A DNA stretch of 64,000 bases from Nakamurella deserti (GTDB lineage: Bacteria > Actinomycetota > Actinomycetes > Mycobacteriales > Nakamurellaceae), in contig NZ_QCXS01000002.1 in assembly GCF_003260015.1 (NCBI RefSeq), positions 310,001 through 374,000 of the forward strand, in the 5' to 3' direction. This document shows, piece after piece, positions 29,643 through 39,337 of the stretch (positions within the stretch are counted from its first letter, which is position 1; every line of letters begins with the position of its first letter). The notes under the pieces are model-generated. The model made no database searches. It saw only the letters and a program-made list of their open reading frames with translations, and was not told where the DNA came from. Position numbers and translations under genes: made by a program.

Positions 29643-30689
29643 GTGCGGTGGCAGGCGCAGCAGCTGACCACCGTCGACGACGGTGCGCTGCCCGGCCTCG
29701 GCCGGATGGCGGGCCTCGTCCGCACCGTCCGCACCCCCGAGTTCGCCGGCGTCACCTTCTACGAGGTGCACGCCAAGTCGGCGCTCAACCGGGTGCCGGG
29801 CGGTTCGCCGATGCCGTTCGACTGGACCATCAACCCGATGCGGGGATGTGTCCACAGCTGCACCTACTGCTTCGCGCGCAAGACGCACGAGTACCTGGAG
29901 ATGGACAGCGGGCAGGACTTCGACAACCGCATCGTCGTCAAGGTCAACGTCGCCGACGTGGTGCGCCGGGAGGTGGCGCGACCCGGCTGGGAGCGCCCGC
30001 ACGTCGCCCTGGGCACCAACACCGATCCCTACCAGCGCCCGGAGGGCCGCTACCGGCTGATGCCGGGCATCATCGACGCGCTGACGCGGTCGGGGACGCC
30101 GCTGTCGATCCTGACCAAGGGAACGCTGCTGCGGCGTGATCTGCCGGTGCTGACGGCGGCGGCGGAACGCGTGCCCGTGGGCGTCGGCGTCAGCCTGGCG
30201 ATCCTGGACCCGGTGCTGCACCAGCAGTTCGAGCCAGGGACCCCCACCCCGAAGGCGCGGCTCGAGTTGATCCGCGCGGTCCGCGACGCCGGACTGCGGT
30301 GCTCGGTGATGGTGGCACCGGTGCTGCCGTACCTGACCGACACCGCCGAGCAGCTCGACACCGTGTTCGCCGCGCTGGCCGAGGCCGGCGCTACCCACGT
30401 CACCGTGCTGGCGTTGCACCTGCGGCCGGGGACGAAGGAGTGGTTCATGACCAACCTCGAACGCGACCGGCCGGACCTGGTCCCGCGGTACCGCGCCCTC
30501 TACGGGCGGGGTGCGTACGCCTCGAAGGAGTACCGGGACGCGTTGCACGCCCGGGTCCGGCCCCTGCTGGACCGGTACCGGTTCGGCGCCGACCGCCGGG
30601 GCGGCGAACCGGAGCGGTGGGCGCACGAACTGCGGGTCCCGGGCGGTCCGGCGGTCGCCGCGTTGGCCCCGGAGCCCGCGTTGTTCTGA
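29643..30689 (+). CDS. Radical SAM protein, Rv2578c family
   Basis: A 348-aa radical SAM enzyme. The cluster motif is C-X3-C-X2-C (Cys69, Cys73, Cys76) in MRGCVHSCTYCFARKTHEYLEMD, typical of the Rv2578c/SplB-like group. Further family features are VALGTNTDPYQRPEGRYRLMPGII, LSILTKGTLLRRDL and SVMVAPVLPYLTDT. The GTG start lies 3 nt after the glycolipid-binding gene. The reaction is unknown. Resemblance to spore photoproduct lyase is in sequence pattern only and does not prove that role. The mycobacterial homologue also lies near hisS. Confidence 0.88.
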   Translation: MRWQAQQLTTVDDGALPGLGRMAGLVRTVRTPEFAGVTFYEVHAKSALNRVPGGSPMPFDWTINPMRGCVHSCTYCFARKTHEYLEMDSGQDFDNRIVVKVNVADVVRREVARPGWERPHVALGTNTDPYQRPEGRYRLMPGIIDALTRSGTPLSILTKGTLLRRDLPVLTAAAERVPVGVGVSLAILDPVLHQQFEPGTPTPKARLELIRAVRDAGLRCSVMVAPVLPYLTDTAEQLDTVFAALAEAGATHVTVLALHLRPGTKEWFMTNLERDRPDLVPRYRALYGRGAYASKEYRDALHARVRPLLDRYRFGADRRGGEPERWAHELRVPGGPAVAALAPEPALF

Positions 30690-31211
30690 GCTGTCGGGAG
30701 CCTGATAGTGACGGTGGCGCGGCTGGGGTGACTGTCGCTGGCGGGCAGGGGCGGTCCGGCGATCGTCGTTGCGCTGGGCGGCCGCGTTCGGCGCAGATGG
30801 ACCTGCAGTGGGTGGCTGGCGTAGCGCCGGGGTGTGGGCGTGGCCGCGTTCGGGGCGTCGTGATTGTGGTCGTTGCGCTGGGCGGCAGCGTCCTACGCAG
30901 ATGTTCTTGGGGTAGGTAGCCGCCGGGGTCGGCGCGGCGGCGTCCGGTGCGTCGTGGTCATTGCGCTGGGCGGCCGCGTCCTGCGCAGATGTACCTCCAG
31001 TGGGTGGCTGTTGTCGAGCCGGGGTGTGGGCGTGGCCGCGTTTCGTGGCGTCGGCGTCGTGGTCGTTGCGCTGGGCGGCCGCGTCCTGTGCAGCTTCGTG
31101 CGGTGGGTGGCTGTCGTGACGCCGGGGTGTCGGCGCGGCCGCGTTCCGTGGCGTCGGCGTCGTGCCGGAGTCGTTGGTGCGGCCGCGTCCGGGCCTCGGC
31201 GCCTGTGCCTG
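30690..31211. repeat. Degenerate tandem array, about 105-bp unit
   Basis: A non-coding 522-nt stretch. Units start with GTCGTTGCGCTGGGCGG (or close variants) at 30765, 30869, 30957 and 31062, with a decayed fifth copy near 31170. Spacings are 104, 88, 105 and 108 bp. Shared inner segments are GCGTCCTGCGCAGATG, GTGGGTGGCTG and GCCGGGGTGT. Open frames through it look like repeat artefacts, not genes. Confidence 0.7.
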
Positions 31212-31658
31212 TCAGTCGATCGGGTCCAGCACGACCACCGGGATCTGCCGGTCGGTCTTGGTCTGGTAGTCGGCGTAGGCGGGCCAGACGGCGATAGCCC
31301 GCTCCCACCAGGCGGCCCGCTCGTCTCCCTCGGCGACGTGGGCGTGGCAGGTGCGGACGGTGGCGCCGTCGCGGACGGTCACCGTGGGATCGGCGAGGAT
31401 GTTGAGGTACCAGACCGGGTGCTCGGGGGCGCCGCCCTTGGAGGCGATCGCCGCGTAGCTTCCCTCGTGCTCGACGCGCATCAGGGGGGTGCGGCGGAGT
31501 GCTCCGGTCTTGCGACCGGTGGTCGAGACCAGCATGATCGGCACGCCCTGGAGCGTGTTCGCCTCCTGGCCGTTGCTCTCCTCGTAGCGCTCGGCCTGGT
31601 CGGCCGCCCAGTCGCTGGCGCCGCGCAGGTAGGGCTTCTCCGTGGGTGTCCCGGTCAT
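31212..31658 (-). CDS. F420-type (deazaflavin-dependent) nitroreductase family protein
   Basis: A 148-aa protein of the DDN/DUF385 split-barrel family found in F420-using Actinobacteria. The diagnostic core is GVPIMLVSTTGRKTGALRRTPLMRVEHEGSYAAIASKGGAPEHPVWYLNILADPTVTV, where the K-TG and R-TPL residues contact F420. The start has a good GGGAGA site. The physiological substrate (quinone or other) is unknown. It stands alone between two repeat-rich gaps. Confidence 0.88.
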   Translation of the reverse strand: MTGTPTEKPYLRGASDWAADQAERYEESNGQEANTLQGVPIMLVSTTGRKTGALRRTPLMRVEHEGSYAAIASKGGAPEHPVWYLNILADPTVTVRDGATVRTCHAHVAEGDERAAWWERAIAVWPAYADYQTKTDRQIPVVVLDPID

Positions 31659-32731
31659 CGTCGTCTCCCGTTCCGGGCCGTCCGTCGGCCCTGCCGGAAG
31701 TCAACACCGGTCGTACGCACGGTGTTCCGCCGGGTCGGCACCGAAGGGCCCTTCCGGTCGAGTCCTGGGATCGGTGCGGCAGGCCAGACGGGCGGCCCGG
31801 TTCCGGTTGACGGTGGGGCTTGGCGCCCGGCTGCGGCTCCGCTTGGCGGCCGGTCCGACGTGCGGCTGCGGCTCGGCCGACGGCTGGGCACGGCGCAGCG
31901 GTGGTCTGGTTGGGGAGTGGGCCTGGCGCGCCGCTGCGGCTGGGGCTGACGGCAGGTGCGGCTGCGGCTCGGCCGACGGCCGGGCACGGCGCAGCGGTGG
32001 TCTGGTTGGGGAGTGGGCATGGCGCGCCGCTGCGGCTGGGGCTGACGGCAGGTCCGGCGTGCAGCTGCGGCTCGGGCTGACGGCACGTCCGGCGTGCGGC
32101 TGCGCTCCGGTTGGCGGCTGGCCTGGTGTGGCTGCGATCCGGCTGGCGGCGGTCCTGGTGCGGCGGTGCTCTGGTCGGCGGCGGTCCTGGCGCGCCACTG
32201 CGGCTGTGGTGACGGCACGTTCGACGGACGGCTGCGGTTGCGGCTCCGGCCGACGGCTGGGCCTGACGCGTGGCCGCAGTCTCGGTCGACGGTGGGGTGG
32301 CTCCCGCCGCCGGCTCCGCCTCTCCACAGGCCGGTCGACGAGATGGGGTGAGCGGCGGCCGGAGGCGCTCACTCACGACGACCGACGCGTCAGCCGAAGC
32401 GACCGTGGTCTCACCGTGGCGGCCGGGCGGCAGAGTCCGGACAGCGGAGCCCGCCAGCTCGTCGCGGCCGCCGGTCGGACCCCATCCCGCTCGTCGTAGC
32501 CTTCGTCGGATCGGGGCAGCGGCCGACGACGGGCCTCCGGCGGGTGGGATCCCCTCACATCCGACTTTGGTGGCACAGAATCACCGGTGGGTCCGTCGGC
32601 GTGGCGGCCGCTGGCCGTCACTGCCTGTTCGACACGGATCGGCCCCATACTGAGTCACCGTCATCGAGGTACTGCAGCATCGCAACACCGTCACCACCGC
32701 ACCGGCATCACCGTCTCGACGAGGAGCAACC
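31659..32731. other. Gene-poor, repeat-rich gap
   Basis: A 1073-nt stretch without a supported gene. It includes the 96-bp direct duplication at 31861-32052 and many decayed CTGCGGCTC / GACGGCAGGTCCGGCG copies out to about 32300. The last 100 nt lead to the permease and contain its ribosome site (GAGGAGC). Open frames on both strands have Arg/Gln/Pro-rich compositions typical of GC-rich non-coding DNA. Confidence 0.6.
31861..32052. repeat. Two near-identical 96-bp direct repeats
   Basis: Copy 1 is 31861-31956 and copy 2 is 31957-32052. They differ at only two of 96 positions, so the duplication is recent compared with the decayed copies around it. Confidence 0.85.
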
Positions 32732-34303
32732 ATGTCCGAGCACCCCAGCACGTCCGGCGACGGGACACCCGCTTCCCGCGGATACCATCCGCCCCCACCC
32801 GAGACGACCGCTGGACACCCGGAGATGTTCGCCGAAGAGGAGCAGGGCTACCACAAGGGGCTCAAGTCCAGGCAGATCCAGATGATCGCCATCGGCGGCG
32901 CCATCGGCACGGGCCTGTTCCTCGGGGCCGGCGGGCGGCTCGCGCAGGCCGGACCGGCGCTGGTGGTCATCTACGCGATCTGCGGCTTCTTCGGCTTCCT
33001 GGTGCTGCGTGCGATGGGCGAGCTGGTGCTGCACCGGCCGTCGTCCGGCTCGTTCGTGTCCTACGCCCGCGAGTTCTACGGTGAGAAGGCGGCGTTCACC
33101 GCCGGCTGGCTGTACTGGCTGAACTGGGCCATGACGTCCATCGTCGACGTCACCGCGGTGGCGTTGTACATGAAGTTCTTCGGCCAGTACTCGGAGTTCA
33201 TCAACTCCGTGCCGCAGTGGATCTGGGCGCTGGGTGGCCTCGTGATCGTCCTCGGCCTGAACCTGGTGTCGGTCAAGGTCTTCGGCGAGCTCGAATTCTG
33301 GTTCGCGCTGATCAAGGTGGCGGCGCTGGTCATCTTCCTGCTGGTCGGCACGTACTTCGTCATCTTCGGCACCCCTGTCGATGGTCAGCAGGTGGGGTTC
33401 AGCCTGATCACCGACAACGGGGGATGGCTGCCCAACGGCCTGGTTCCGGCGATCGTCATCATCCAGGGAGTGGTGTTCGCCTACGCCGCCATCGAGCTGA
33501 TCGGCACGACCGCGGGAGAGACCGAGAACCCGGCGAAGGTGATCCCCAAGGCGATCAACACGGTCATCTTCCGGATCGCGGTGTTCTACGTCGGCTCGGT
33601 GCTGCTGCTGACCCTGCTGCTGCCGTACACGGCGTACAAGTCGGGGGAGTCGCCGTTCGTCACGTTCTTCTCCTCGATCGGCGTCGACGGGGTCGGCGTC
33701 ATCATGAACCTCGTGGTGTTGACGGCGGCGCTGTCGTCGTTGAACGCGGGTCTGTACTCGACGGGTCGGATCCTGCACTCGATGGCCAAGGCGGGCTCCG
33801 CGCCGCAGTACGCCGGGCGGATGAACAAGTCCGGTGTTCCGTACGGCGGTATCGCTATCACCGCCGTGGTGACGCTGCTGGGCGTCGGCCTGAATGCGAT
33901 CGTGCCCGCGGAGGCGTTCGAGATCGTGCTGAACGTCGCGTCGCTGGGGATCCTGGCGAGCTGGGCGACGATCATGCTCTGCCAGTGGCGGTTGCAGCGC
34001 TGGTCGCAGAAGGGGCTGTTGGAGCGGCCCGCGTTCCGGCTGTTCGGCGCGCCGTTCACCTCGTACCTGACGCTGGCGTTCCTGGCCGTGGTGCTGGTGT
34101 TGATCGGCTTCGACTACCCGGTGGGGACCTACACCGTGGCGTCGCTCGTCATCATCGTGCCGGCGCTGGTGCTGGGCTGGTTCGCCTGCCGCGAGCGCAT
34201 CGCCGCCATCGCCGACGAGCGGTCCGGTTTCACCGGCACCTTTCCCGTCGTGGCCAGTCGGCCGCTGGCCGACAAGCAGAAGCTGCGCAAGCGCGACTCC
34301 TGA
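32732..34303 (+). CDS. ansP: Amino acid permease, L-asparagine permease (AnsP) type
   Basis: A 523-aa APC-superfamily transporter with about 12 helices. A soluble Pro-rich N-terminus of some 40 residues precedes [38 protein letters not shown]. Further stretches closely match what I know of mycobacterial Ans[63 protein letters not shown] and [16 protein letters not shown]. The ribosome site is GAGGAGCAACC. It should import asparagine or a similar amino acid with protons; exact specificity is not proven. It is transcribed alone. Confidence 0.88.
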   Translation: MSEHPSTSGDGTPASRGYHPPPPETTAGHPEMFAEEEQGYHKGLKSRQIQMIAIGGAIGTGLFLGAGGRLAQAGPALVVIYAICGFFGFLVLRAMGELVLHRPSSGSFVSYAREFYGEKAAFTAGWLYWLNWAMTSIVDVTAVALYMKFFGQYSEFINSVPQWIWALGGLVIVLGLNLVSVKVFGELEFWFALIKVAALVIFLLVGTYFVIFGTPVDGQQVGFSLITDNGGWLPNGLVPAIVIIQGVVFAYAAIELIGTTAGETENPAKVIPKAINTVIFRIAVFYVGSVLLLTLLLPYTAYKSGESPFVTFFSSIGVDGVGVIMNLVVLTAALSSLNAGLYSTGRILHSMAKAGSAPQYAGRMNKSGVPYGGIAITAVVTLLGVGLNAIVPAEAFEIVLNVASLGILASWATIMLCQWRLQRWSQKGLLERPAFRLFGAPFTSYLTLAFLAVVLVLIGFDYPVGTYTVASLVIIVPALVLGWFACRERIAAIADERSGFTGTFPVVASRPLADKQKLRKRDS

Positions 34304-35060
34304 TGCCTGACGAGTGGGCCGGGACGTCGGTCCGCGTTAGGTGCATCGGTGGGTGAACGTGATGAGGCCACCGGGACCGGGATGGTGGCGTATCGGCCGC
34401 GCGTCTTCGCGACGAGTTCGACCGCTCCGCGACGGTTGCAGCCGGCGGAAGGTGTTGCGGAGTTGCTGGACCTGTCGCGAAGTCCTCGTCGGGAGATGCG
34501 GCCGGCGCAGCTTCGAGTCAGGTGCGTGAGTCGCGCACCGGTTGCAGCGGGTGCGTCAGTGGTGGAGTGGGGGCGAAGGCGGGCTCAGGGTCACCGCGGC
34601 GTGGCTGCGTCTCAGCGACGGGTTCGCCCGCTTCGCGACCGCTGCAAACCGGTGGGAGGTGTCGCGGAGCTGCTGCACCTGTCGCGAAGTCCTCGTCGGG
34701 GGGTACGGCCAGCCAGCTTCGCGTCAGGTGTCTGTGTCGCGCGTCGGTTGCAGCTGATGCGTCGTTGGGGAAGTGGGTGCGAAGGCGGGGTCTGCGGCTG
34801 ACCGCGGCGTGGCTGCGTTTGAGCGACGGGTTCGCCCGCTCAGCGACCGCTTGGGCCGGCGGAAGGTGTCGCGGAGCCGCCGGACCTGTCGCGAAGTGCC
34901 CGCCGGCGCATCCGCCCGGCTGCGAAGCACCACTCGTGGGTGCCGTCACGAACGGCGTCGGACCCGCAGAACGACCGCAGCCCCCGGAAGCGCAGCAACC
35001 CCGCAAACGCAGGAACCCCCGCCGATTAAAGGGTCGACGGGGGTTCCTGACGACGAAGCG
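34304..35060. repeat. Tandem array with a 207-bp period
   Basis: A non-coding 757-nt gap. The marker CCTGTCGCGA occurs at 34471, 34678 and 34885, exactly 207 bp apart each time. Roughly three copies span about 34403-34990, at an estimated 80% identity. 207 is a multiple of 3, which keeps open frames running through it (for example on the minus strand to about 35006) without making them genes. The right end holds the helicase terminator. Confidence 0.75.
35010..35049 (-). terminator. Terminator of the DEAD-box helicase gene
   Basis: CAGGAACCCCCG (35010-35021) pairs perfectly with CGGGGGTTCCTG (35038-35049). The loop is 16 nt and contains TTAAAG. It lies 11 nt beyond the minus-strand stop. Confidence 0.75.
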
Positions 35061-36944
35061 TCAGTCGCGGAACGAGCGCTTGGCCGGGGCCGCCGCGGTG
35101 GCGTCCTCGTAGTGGCGCTTGATCCGCAGCTCGCGACCGGAGACGCGGGCGGCGCCGATCCGGGAGAACGCGGCCGGGGTCAGCTCGCTGATGATCTCGA
35201 CGATGCTGTGGTTGTCGAAGATGTCGATGCGGCCGAGGTCGCGGCCCTGCAGGCCACCTTCCGCGGTGATCGCACCGACGATGCCGGCGGGACGCACACC
35301 GTCGGCGTGACCGACGGCGATGCTGTAGCGCTTGCCCGACGGACGGCTGGAGTCGCGGCCACCACGGTCGGACGGACGACGGTCCGAGCGGGGACGCTCG
35401 CTGCCGAAGCGGTCGCCACGGTCGCGGTCGAAGCTGCGGCCACCACGGTCGCCGCGGTCGCCACGGTCACGGTCGAAGCTGCGGCCACCACGGTCACCGC
35501 GGTCGCCCCGGTCGTCGCGCGAGCGCGGCCCGGAGACCAGCACCTCGGGCTCGGCGACCTGCTTGCCGGTGTCACCGGCGACCAGTGCGGCCAGCGCGCT
35601 GGCGAGCTCCGCGACCGACAGCGGGCTGTCGGTCAGGAAGGTCTCGATCGCGGTGCGGTAGGACTCGATGTTGCCGGCCTCGGCGCGCGCGGCGGCCTTG
35701 GTCAGCACCTTGATCGCACGCTGCGCGGACACCTCGGAGGCGGTCGGCAGGGTGATCTCGGTCAGCTTCTGGCGGGTCAGCTTCTCGATGACGCGCAGTC
35801 GGCCGGTCTCGCGCGGCGTGAAGAAGGTCAGCGCCTCGCCGGTACGGCCGGCGCGGCCGGTACGGCCGATCCGGTGCACGTAGGTCTCCGGCTCGCCCGG
35901 GGCGTCGTAGTTGACGACCAGGTCGATGCGGTCGACGTCCAGGCCGCGGGCCGCGACGTCGGTGGCGACGAGGACGTCCAGCTGGCCGTTGCGCAGCCGC
36001 TCGACGATCCGCTCACGCTCGCGCTGGGCGACGTCACCGCTGATGGTGGCGGCGGAGATGCCACGGGCGATCAGCTCGGAGCCGACGTTCTCCGCGGCGT
36101 CCTTGGTGCGGGTGAACACGATGGTCGCGTCGGCCGCGCTGATCTCGATGACGCGGGCGAGCGCATCGGTCTTGCGGCTGAACGGGATGACCGCGTACGT
36201 CTGCTTGACGTTCTCCACCGTCGACGACTGACGGCTGACCGCGATGTCGATCGGGTTGGTCATGTGCTGGTCGGCGACGCGCTTGATCGGCGGCGGCATG
36301 GTCGCGCTGAACAGCGCGGTCTGGCGACCGGTCTTCGGAGCGTTGGTGAGGATGTTCTCGACGTCCTCGGCGAAGCCCATGCGCAGCATCTCGTCGGCCT
36401 CGTCGAGGACGAGGAACTTGAGGTTGCCGAGCTTGAGGGTGCCGCGGTCCAGGTGGTCGATGATCCGGCCGGGGGTGCCGACGACGACCTGCACACCGGA
36501 GGACAGGGCCTTCAGCTGCGGGACGAAGCTGGCGCCGCCGTAGACGGCGAGCACGCGAACCTGCGGGAGGTGCTTGGCCATCGTCTCGATGGCCTCGCTG
36601 ACCTGCAGGGCGAGCTCGCGGGTGGGGGTCAGGACCAGGGCCTGGACGTCGCGGGAGGACGGGTCCATCGCGGCGAGCAGCGGCAGACCGAAGGCCGCCG
36701 TCTTGCCGGTGCCGGTCTGGGCCACACCGGTGATGTCCTGGCCGGCCAGCAGGGCCGGGATCGCCGCGGCCTGGATGGGCGACGGCGTGGTGTAGCCGAG
36801 ATCGGCCACGGCCTTCATCAGGGCCTCGGGGAGTCCGAGGTCGGCGAAGGTGAGGTCAGCGGACTCGAGGTCAGCGCTGACGGTGTCGGTGGTGGATGCG
36901 GACAGTGCGGGGACAGCAGGGGATACCATTGCGCCATTTCTCAC
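35061..36944 (-). CDS. deaD: DEAD-box RNA helicase, DeaD/CsdA type
   Basis: A 627-aa ATP-dependent RNA helicase for ribosome assembly and RNA turnover, often cold-responsive. The motifs are Q motif (YTTPSPIQ), Walker A AQTGTGKT (residues 75-82), DEAD (181-184), SAT, and [11 protein letters not shown]. After the helicase core comes a linker rich in [12 protein letters not shown] repeats (two 48-bp direct repeats near 35415-35510). A C-terminal DbpA-type RNA-binding domain ([35 protein letters not shown]) follows. Start is GTG 36944; ATG 36929 is possible. A TTGACA hexamer (minus strand, 36975-36970) lies upstream as a possible -35. Confidence 0.93.
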   Translation of the reverse strand: MRNGAMVSPAVPALSASTTDTVSADLESADLTFADLGLPEALMKAVADLGYTTPSPIQAAAIPALLAGQDITGVAQTGTGKTAAFGLPLLAAMDPSSRDVQALVLTPTRELALQVSEAIETMAKHLPQVRVLAVYGGASFVPQLKALSSGVQVVVGTPGRIIDHLDRGTLKLGNLKFLVLDEADEMLRMGFAEDVENILTNAPKTGRQTALFSATMPPPIKRVADQHMTNPIDIAVSRQSSTVENVKQTYAVIPFSRKTDALARVIEISAADATIVFTRTKDAAENVGSELIARGISAATISGDVAQRERERIVERLRNGQLDVLVATDVAARGLDVDRIDLVVNYDAPGEPETYVHRIGRTGRAGRTGEALTFFTPRETGRLRVIEKLTRQKLTEITLPTASEVSAQRAIKVLTKAAARAEAGNIESYRTAIETFLTDSPLSVAELASALAALVAGDTGKQVAEPEVLVSGPRSRDDRGDRGDRGGRSFDRDRGDRGDRGGRSFDRDRGDRFGSERPRSDRRPSDRGGRDSSRPSGKRYSIAVGHADGVRPAGIVGAITAEGGLQGRDLGRIDIFDNHSIVEIISELTPAAFSRIGAARVSGRELRIKRHYEDATAAAPAKRSFRD

Positions 36945-37277
36945 AGGATCGGAGTTGTCTGGCGCGAGCTGTCAAGCGATGCACCGGCGTCGCATCCGTG
37001 CGACGAACTCCGTGAACTTCTTCAAGTTACCCCGATCGGGTGGCAAAGTCGAGGGTCGGGTCGAGGTTCGTCGGGTCACACTCCAGGATCGCCGACGATT
37101 CGTCACCTGTACGGCCCCTTCCGCCGACGAAACGTCGGTGCTGAGCGCCGTGTGCGTCGGGAAGAATGGTCCCGGCGCCGGACCCGTCCACGGGACCCCG
37201 GCACACCGCCGCCGGGCCGTCTACCCGGGGGAGGCCACCGCAGCCGTACAGCGCTGCCGAACCAGAGGAGTCCGCCC
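36945..37277. other. Divergent intergenic region, deaD / aspS
   Basis: A 333-nt region. On the minus strand it has TTGACA at 36975-36970 as a candidate -35 for deaD, with only a weak -10 (TCCGAT at 36953-36948). On the plus strand the AGAGGAG ribosome site of aspS is at 37264-37270. No T-box or other known leader is recognised. An open frame continuous with aspS runs far upstream through here but has no start support. Confidence 0.45.
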
Positions 37278-39041
37278 GTGATCCGCACCCACGACGCCGG
37301 CACGTTGAGAGCCACCGACGACGGGCAGACCGTCACCCTGGCCGGCTGGGTCGCCCGCCGCCGGGACCACGGCGGCGTCATCTTCGTCGACCTGCGGGAC
37401 GCGTCAGGCACCGTCCAGGTCGTGTTCCGCGAGGGCGCGATGGCCGAGCAGGCCCACCGGCTCCGCGCCGAGTTCTGCGTCGCCGTCACCGGCGCGGTCA
37501 GCGTCCGTCCGGAGGGCAACGAGAACGCCGACGTGCCCACCGGTGCGATCGAGGTGCTGGCCGATGAACTGGTCGTGCTCTCCGAGAGTGCGCCGCTGCC
37601 GTTCCAGATCGACGACCACGTGGAGGTCGGCGAGGAGACCCGGCTCAAGTACCGCTACCTCGACCTGCGTCGCTCCGGTCCGGCCGCGGCGCTGCGGCTG
37701 CGGTCCGCGGTCAACAAGGCCGCCCGGACCGTGCTGGACGGTCACGGCTTCGTCGAGATCGAGACCCCGACGCTGACCCGTTCCACCCCCGAGGGCGCCC
37801 GCGACTTCGTGGTGCCGGCCCGTCTCCGGCCTGGCTCCTGGTACGCGCTGCCGCAGTCCCCGCAGCTGTTCAAGCAGCTGCTGATGGTCGCCGGGATGGA
37901 GCGGTACTACCAGATCGCCCGCTGCTACCGGGACGAGGACTTCCGCGCCGACCGGCAGCCGGAGTTCACCCAGCTGGACGTCGAGATGAGCTTCGTCGAC
38001 CAGGACGACGTGATCGCCCTCGGCGAGCAGGTCGTCGCGGCCCTCTGGAAGCTGATCGACCACGAGATCCCGCTGCCCATCAAGCGGATGACCTACCTCG
38101 ACGCGATGGATCGCTACGGCTCCGACAAGCCCGACCTGCGCCTGGATCTGGAGATCCACGAGATCACCGCGTACTTCGCGAACACGCCGTTCCGGGTCTT
38201 CCAGGCGCCCTACGTCGGCTACGTCGTGCAGGCCGGTGGCGCCTCGCAGCCCCGCCGCTCGTTCGACGCCTGGCAGGAGTGGGCCAAGCAGCGCGGCGCC
38301 CGCGGACTGGCCTACGTGACCGTCGCCGAGGACGGCAGCTTCGGCGGCCCGGTCGCCAAGAACCTGTCACAGGAGGAACGCGACGGCCTGCTGGAGGAGA
38401 CCGGCGCGAAGCCCGGTGACGCGGTGTACTTCGCCGCCGGTGCCCGCAAGCCCACCCAGGAACTGCTGGGTGCGGCGCGTCTGGAGATCGGCCGTCGCGC
38501 CGGCGCCATCGACGAGAACCGCTGGGACTTCGTCTGGATCGTCGACGCACCGCTGTTCGAGTCGACCGCCGAGACGACCGACGTCGCGGTCGGCAGTGGC
38601 GCCTGGACGGCGGTGCACCACGCGTTCACCTCGCCCAAGCCCGACTCGATCGACACCTTCGACACCGATCCGGGGTCGGCGCTGGCCTACGCCTACGACA
38701 TCGTCTGCAACGGCAACGAACTCGGCGGCGGCAGCATCCGTATCCACCGTCGCGACATCCAGGAGCGGGTGTTTGCCGTGATGGGGCTGACGGCGGAGGA
38801 GGCGCAGGAGAAGTTCGGGTTCCTGCTCGACGCGTTCTCCTTCGGCGCCCCGCCGCACGGCGGCATCGCGTTGGGTTGGGACCGGGTGGTCATGCTGCTG
38901 TCGGGCGCGAGCTCGCTGCGGGAGGTCATCGCGTTCCCGAAGTCGGGTGGCGGTTACGACCCGCTGACCGCCGCCCCCGCGCCGATCACCCCGCAGCAGC
39001 GCAAGGAAGCCGGCGTCGACTTCGTGCCGCCGGCGGCCTGA
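37278..39041 (+). CDS. aspS: Aspartyl-tRNA synthetase
   Basis: AspS (587 aa) charges tRNA-Asp. GTG at 37278 follows AGAGGAG at 7 nt. An N-terminal OB anticodon domain (residues 1 to about 105; [23 protein letters not shown]) precedes the class II core. This has RYRYLDLRR-like [49 protein letters not shown] and [13 protein letters not shown]. The bacterial insertion (GAD-like) domain between motifs 2 and 3 is present. The reading frame is open for 2.5 kb upstream, but the start with its ribosome site is clear. A 14-bp hairpin ends the gene. Confidence 0.97.
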   Translation: MIRTHDAGTLRATDDGQTVTLAGWVARRRDHGGVIFVDLRDASGTVQVVFREGAMAEQAHRLRAEFCVAVTGAVSVRPEGNENADVPTGAIEVLADELVVLSESAPLPFQIDDHVEVGEETRLKYRYLDLRRSGPAAALRLRSAVNKAARTVLDGHGFVEIETPTLTRSTPEGARDFVVPARLRPGSWYALPQSPQLFKQLLMVAGMERYYQIARCYRDEDFRADRQPEFTQLDVEMSFVDQDDVIALGEQVVAALWKLIDHEIPLPIKRMTYLDAMDRYGSDKPDLRLDLEIHEITAYFANTPFRVFQAPYVGYVVQAGGASQPRRSFDAWQEWAKQRGARGLAYVTVAEDGSFGGPVAKNLSQEERDGLLEETGAKPGDAVYFAAGARKPTQELLGAARLEIGRRAGAIDENRWDFVWIVDAPLFESTAETTDVAVGSGAWTAVHHAFTSPKPDSIDTFDTDPGSALAYAYDIVCNGNELGGGSIRIHRRDIQERVFAVMGLTAEEAQEKFGFLLDAFSFGAPPHGGIALGWDRVVMLLSGASSLREVIAFPKSGGGYDPLTAAPAPITPQQRKEAGVDFVPPAA

Positions 39042-39046
39042 CCCCG

Positions 39047-39079
39047 GTCCGGGAGGTGCGCACCGCGCACCTCCCGGAC
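39047..39079 (+). terminator. Terminator of aspS
   Basis: GTCCGGGAGGTGCG (39047-39060) pairs perfectly with CGCACCTCCCGGAC (39066-39079) around a 5-nt loop. It begins 6 nt after the stop. Confidence 0.75.
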
Positions 39080-39111
39080 ACCGGGCGCCCGATCGGCGGC
39101 ACCGATCGCCG

Positions 39112-39142
39112 TTGCCGCGGCGAAACAATGCCGCCCTACAGT
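39112..39142 (+). promoter_or_regulatory. Candidate promoter of the ATP-grasp operon
   Basis: TTGCCG (39112-39117), a 19-nt spacer and TACAGT (39137-39142), located between the aspS terminator and the ATP-grasp gene. It would give a leader of about 185 nt. The leader holds short repeats (CGACGCCAGGGT twice near 39190-39215). Confidence 0.4.
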
Positions 39143-39283
39143 GACCCCGGCACGTCCACCCGCCACCATCCGGCCGTCACGGTCCGGCCGACGCCAGGGT
39201 CGACGACGCCAGGGTCGACGACGACGAGGTGGACGACAACAGGTGAGTGACGACCAGGGTGGACGACGACAGAGGGGGTCCGC

Positions 39284-39337
39284 GTGGGTGTCACCGTCTC
39301 GGCCGGTCACCTCGTGAACCGCGTCCCGATCGCGTGA
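39284..39337 (+). CDS. Possible 17-residue leader peptide before the ATP-grasp gene
   Basis: A mini reading frame GTG to TGA encoding MGVTVSAGHLVNRVPIA. It has the best ribosome site in the region (GAGGGGG, about 39272-39277), and its TGA overlaps the GTG at 39334 of the large gene as GTGA. It may couple translation of the operon. Alternatively the ribosome site is used by an in-frame upstream GTG of the large gene, such as 39247. Evidence is positional only. Confidence 0.3.
   Translation: MGVTVSAGHLVNRVPIA

Noticed and set aside
30765-31210. Considered as a CRISPR array or mobile element
   Set aside because: Units are about 105 bp without unique spacers between constant short repeats, and there are no cas or transposase genes.
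34518-35006. Possible repetitive protein on the minus strand in the 207-bp array
   Set aside because: The frame stays open only because the repeat period is a multiple of 3. No ribosome site or known domain is seen, and composition is Arg/Ala/Pro-rich.
34773-37277. Open frame continuous with aspS for 2.5 kb upstream, antisense to the helicase gene
   Set aside because: It is a GC-rich shadow frame without family sequence. The aspS GTG at 37278 has a proper ribosome site and begins the conserved OB domain.
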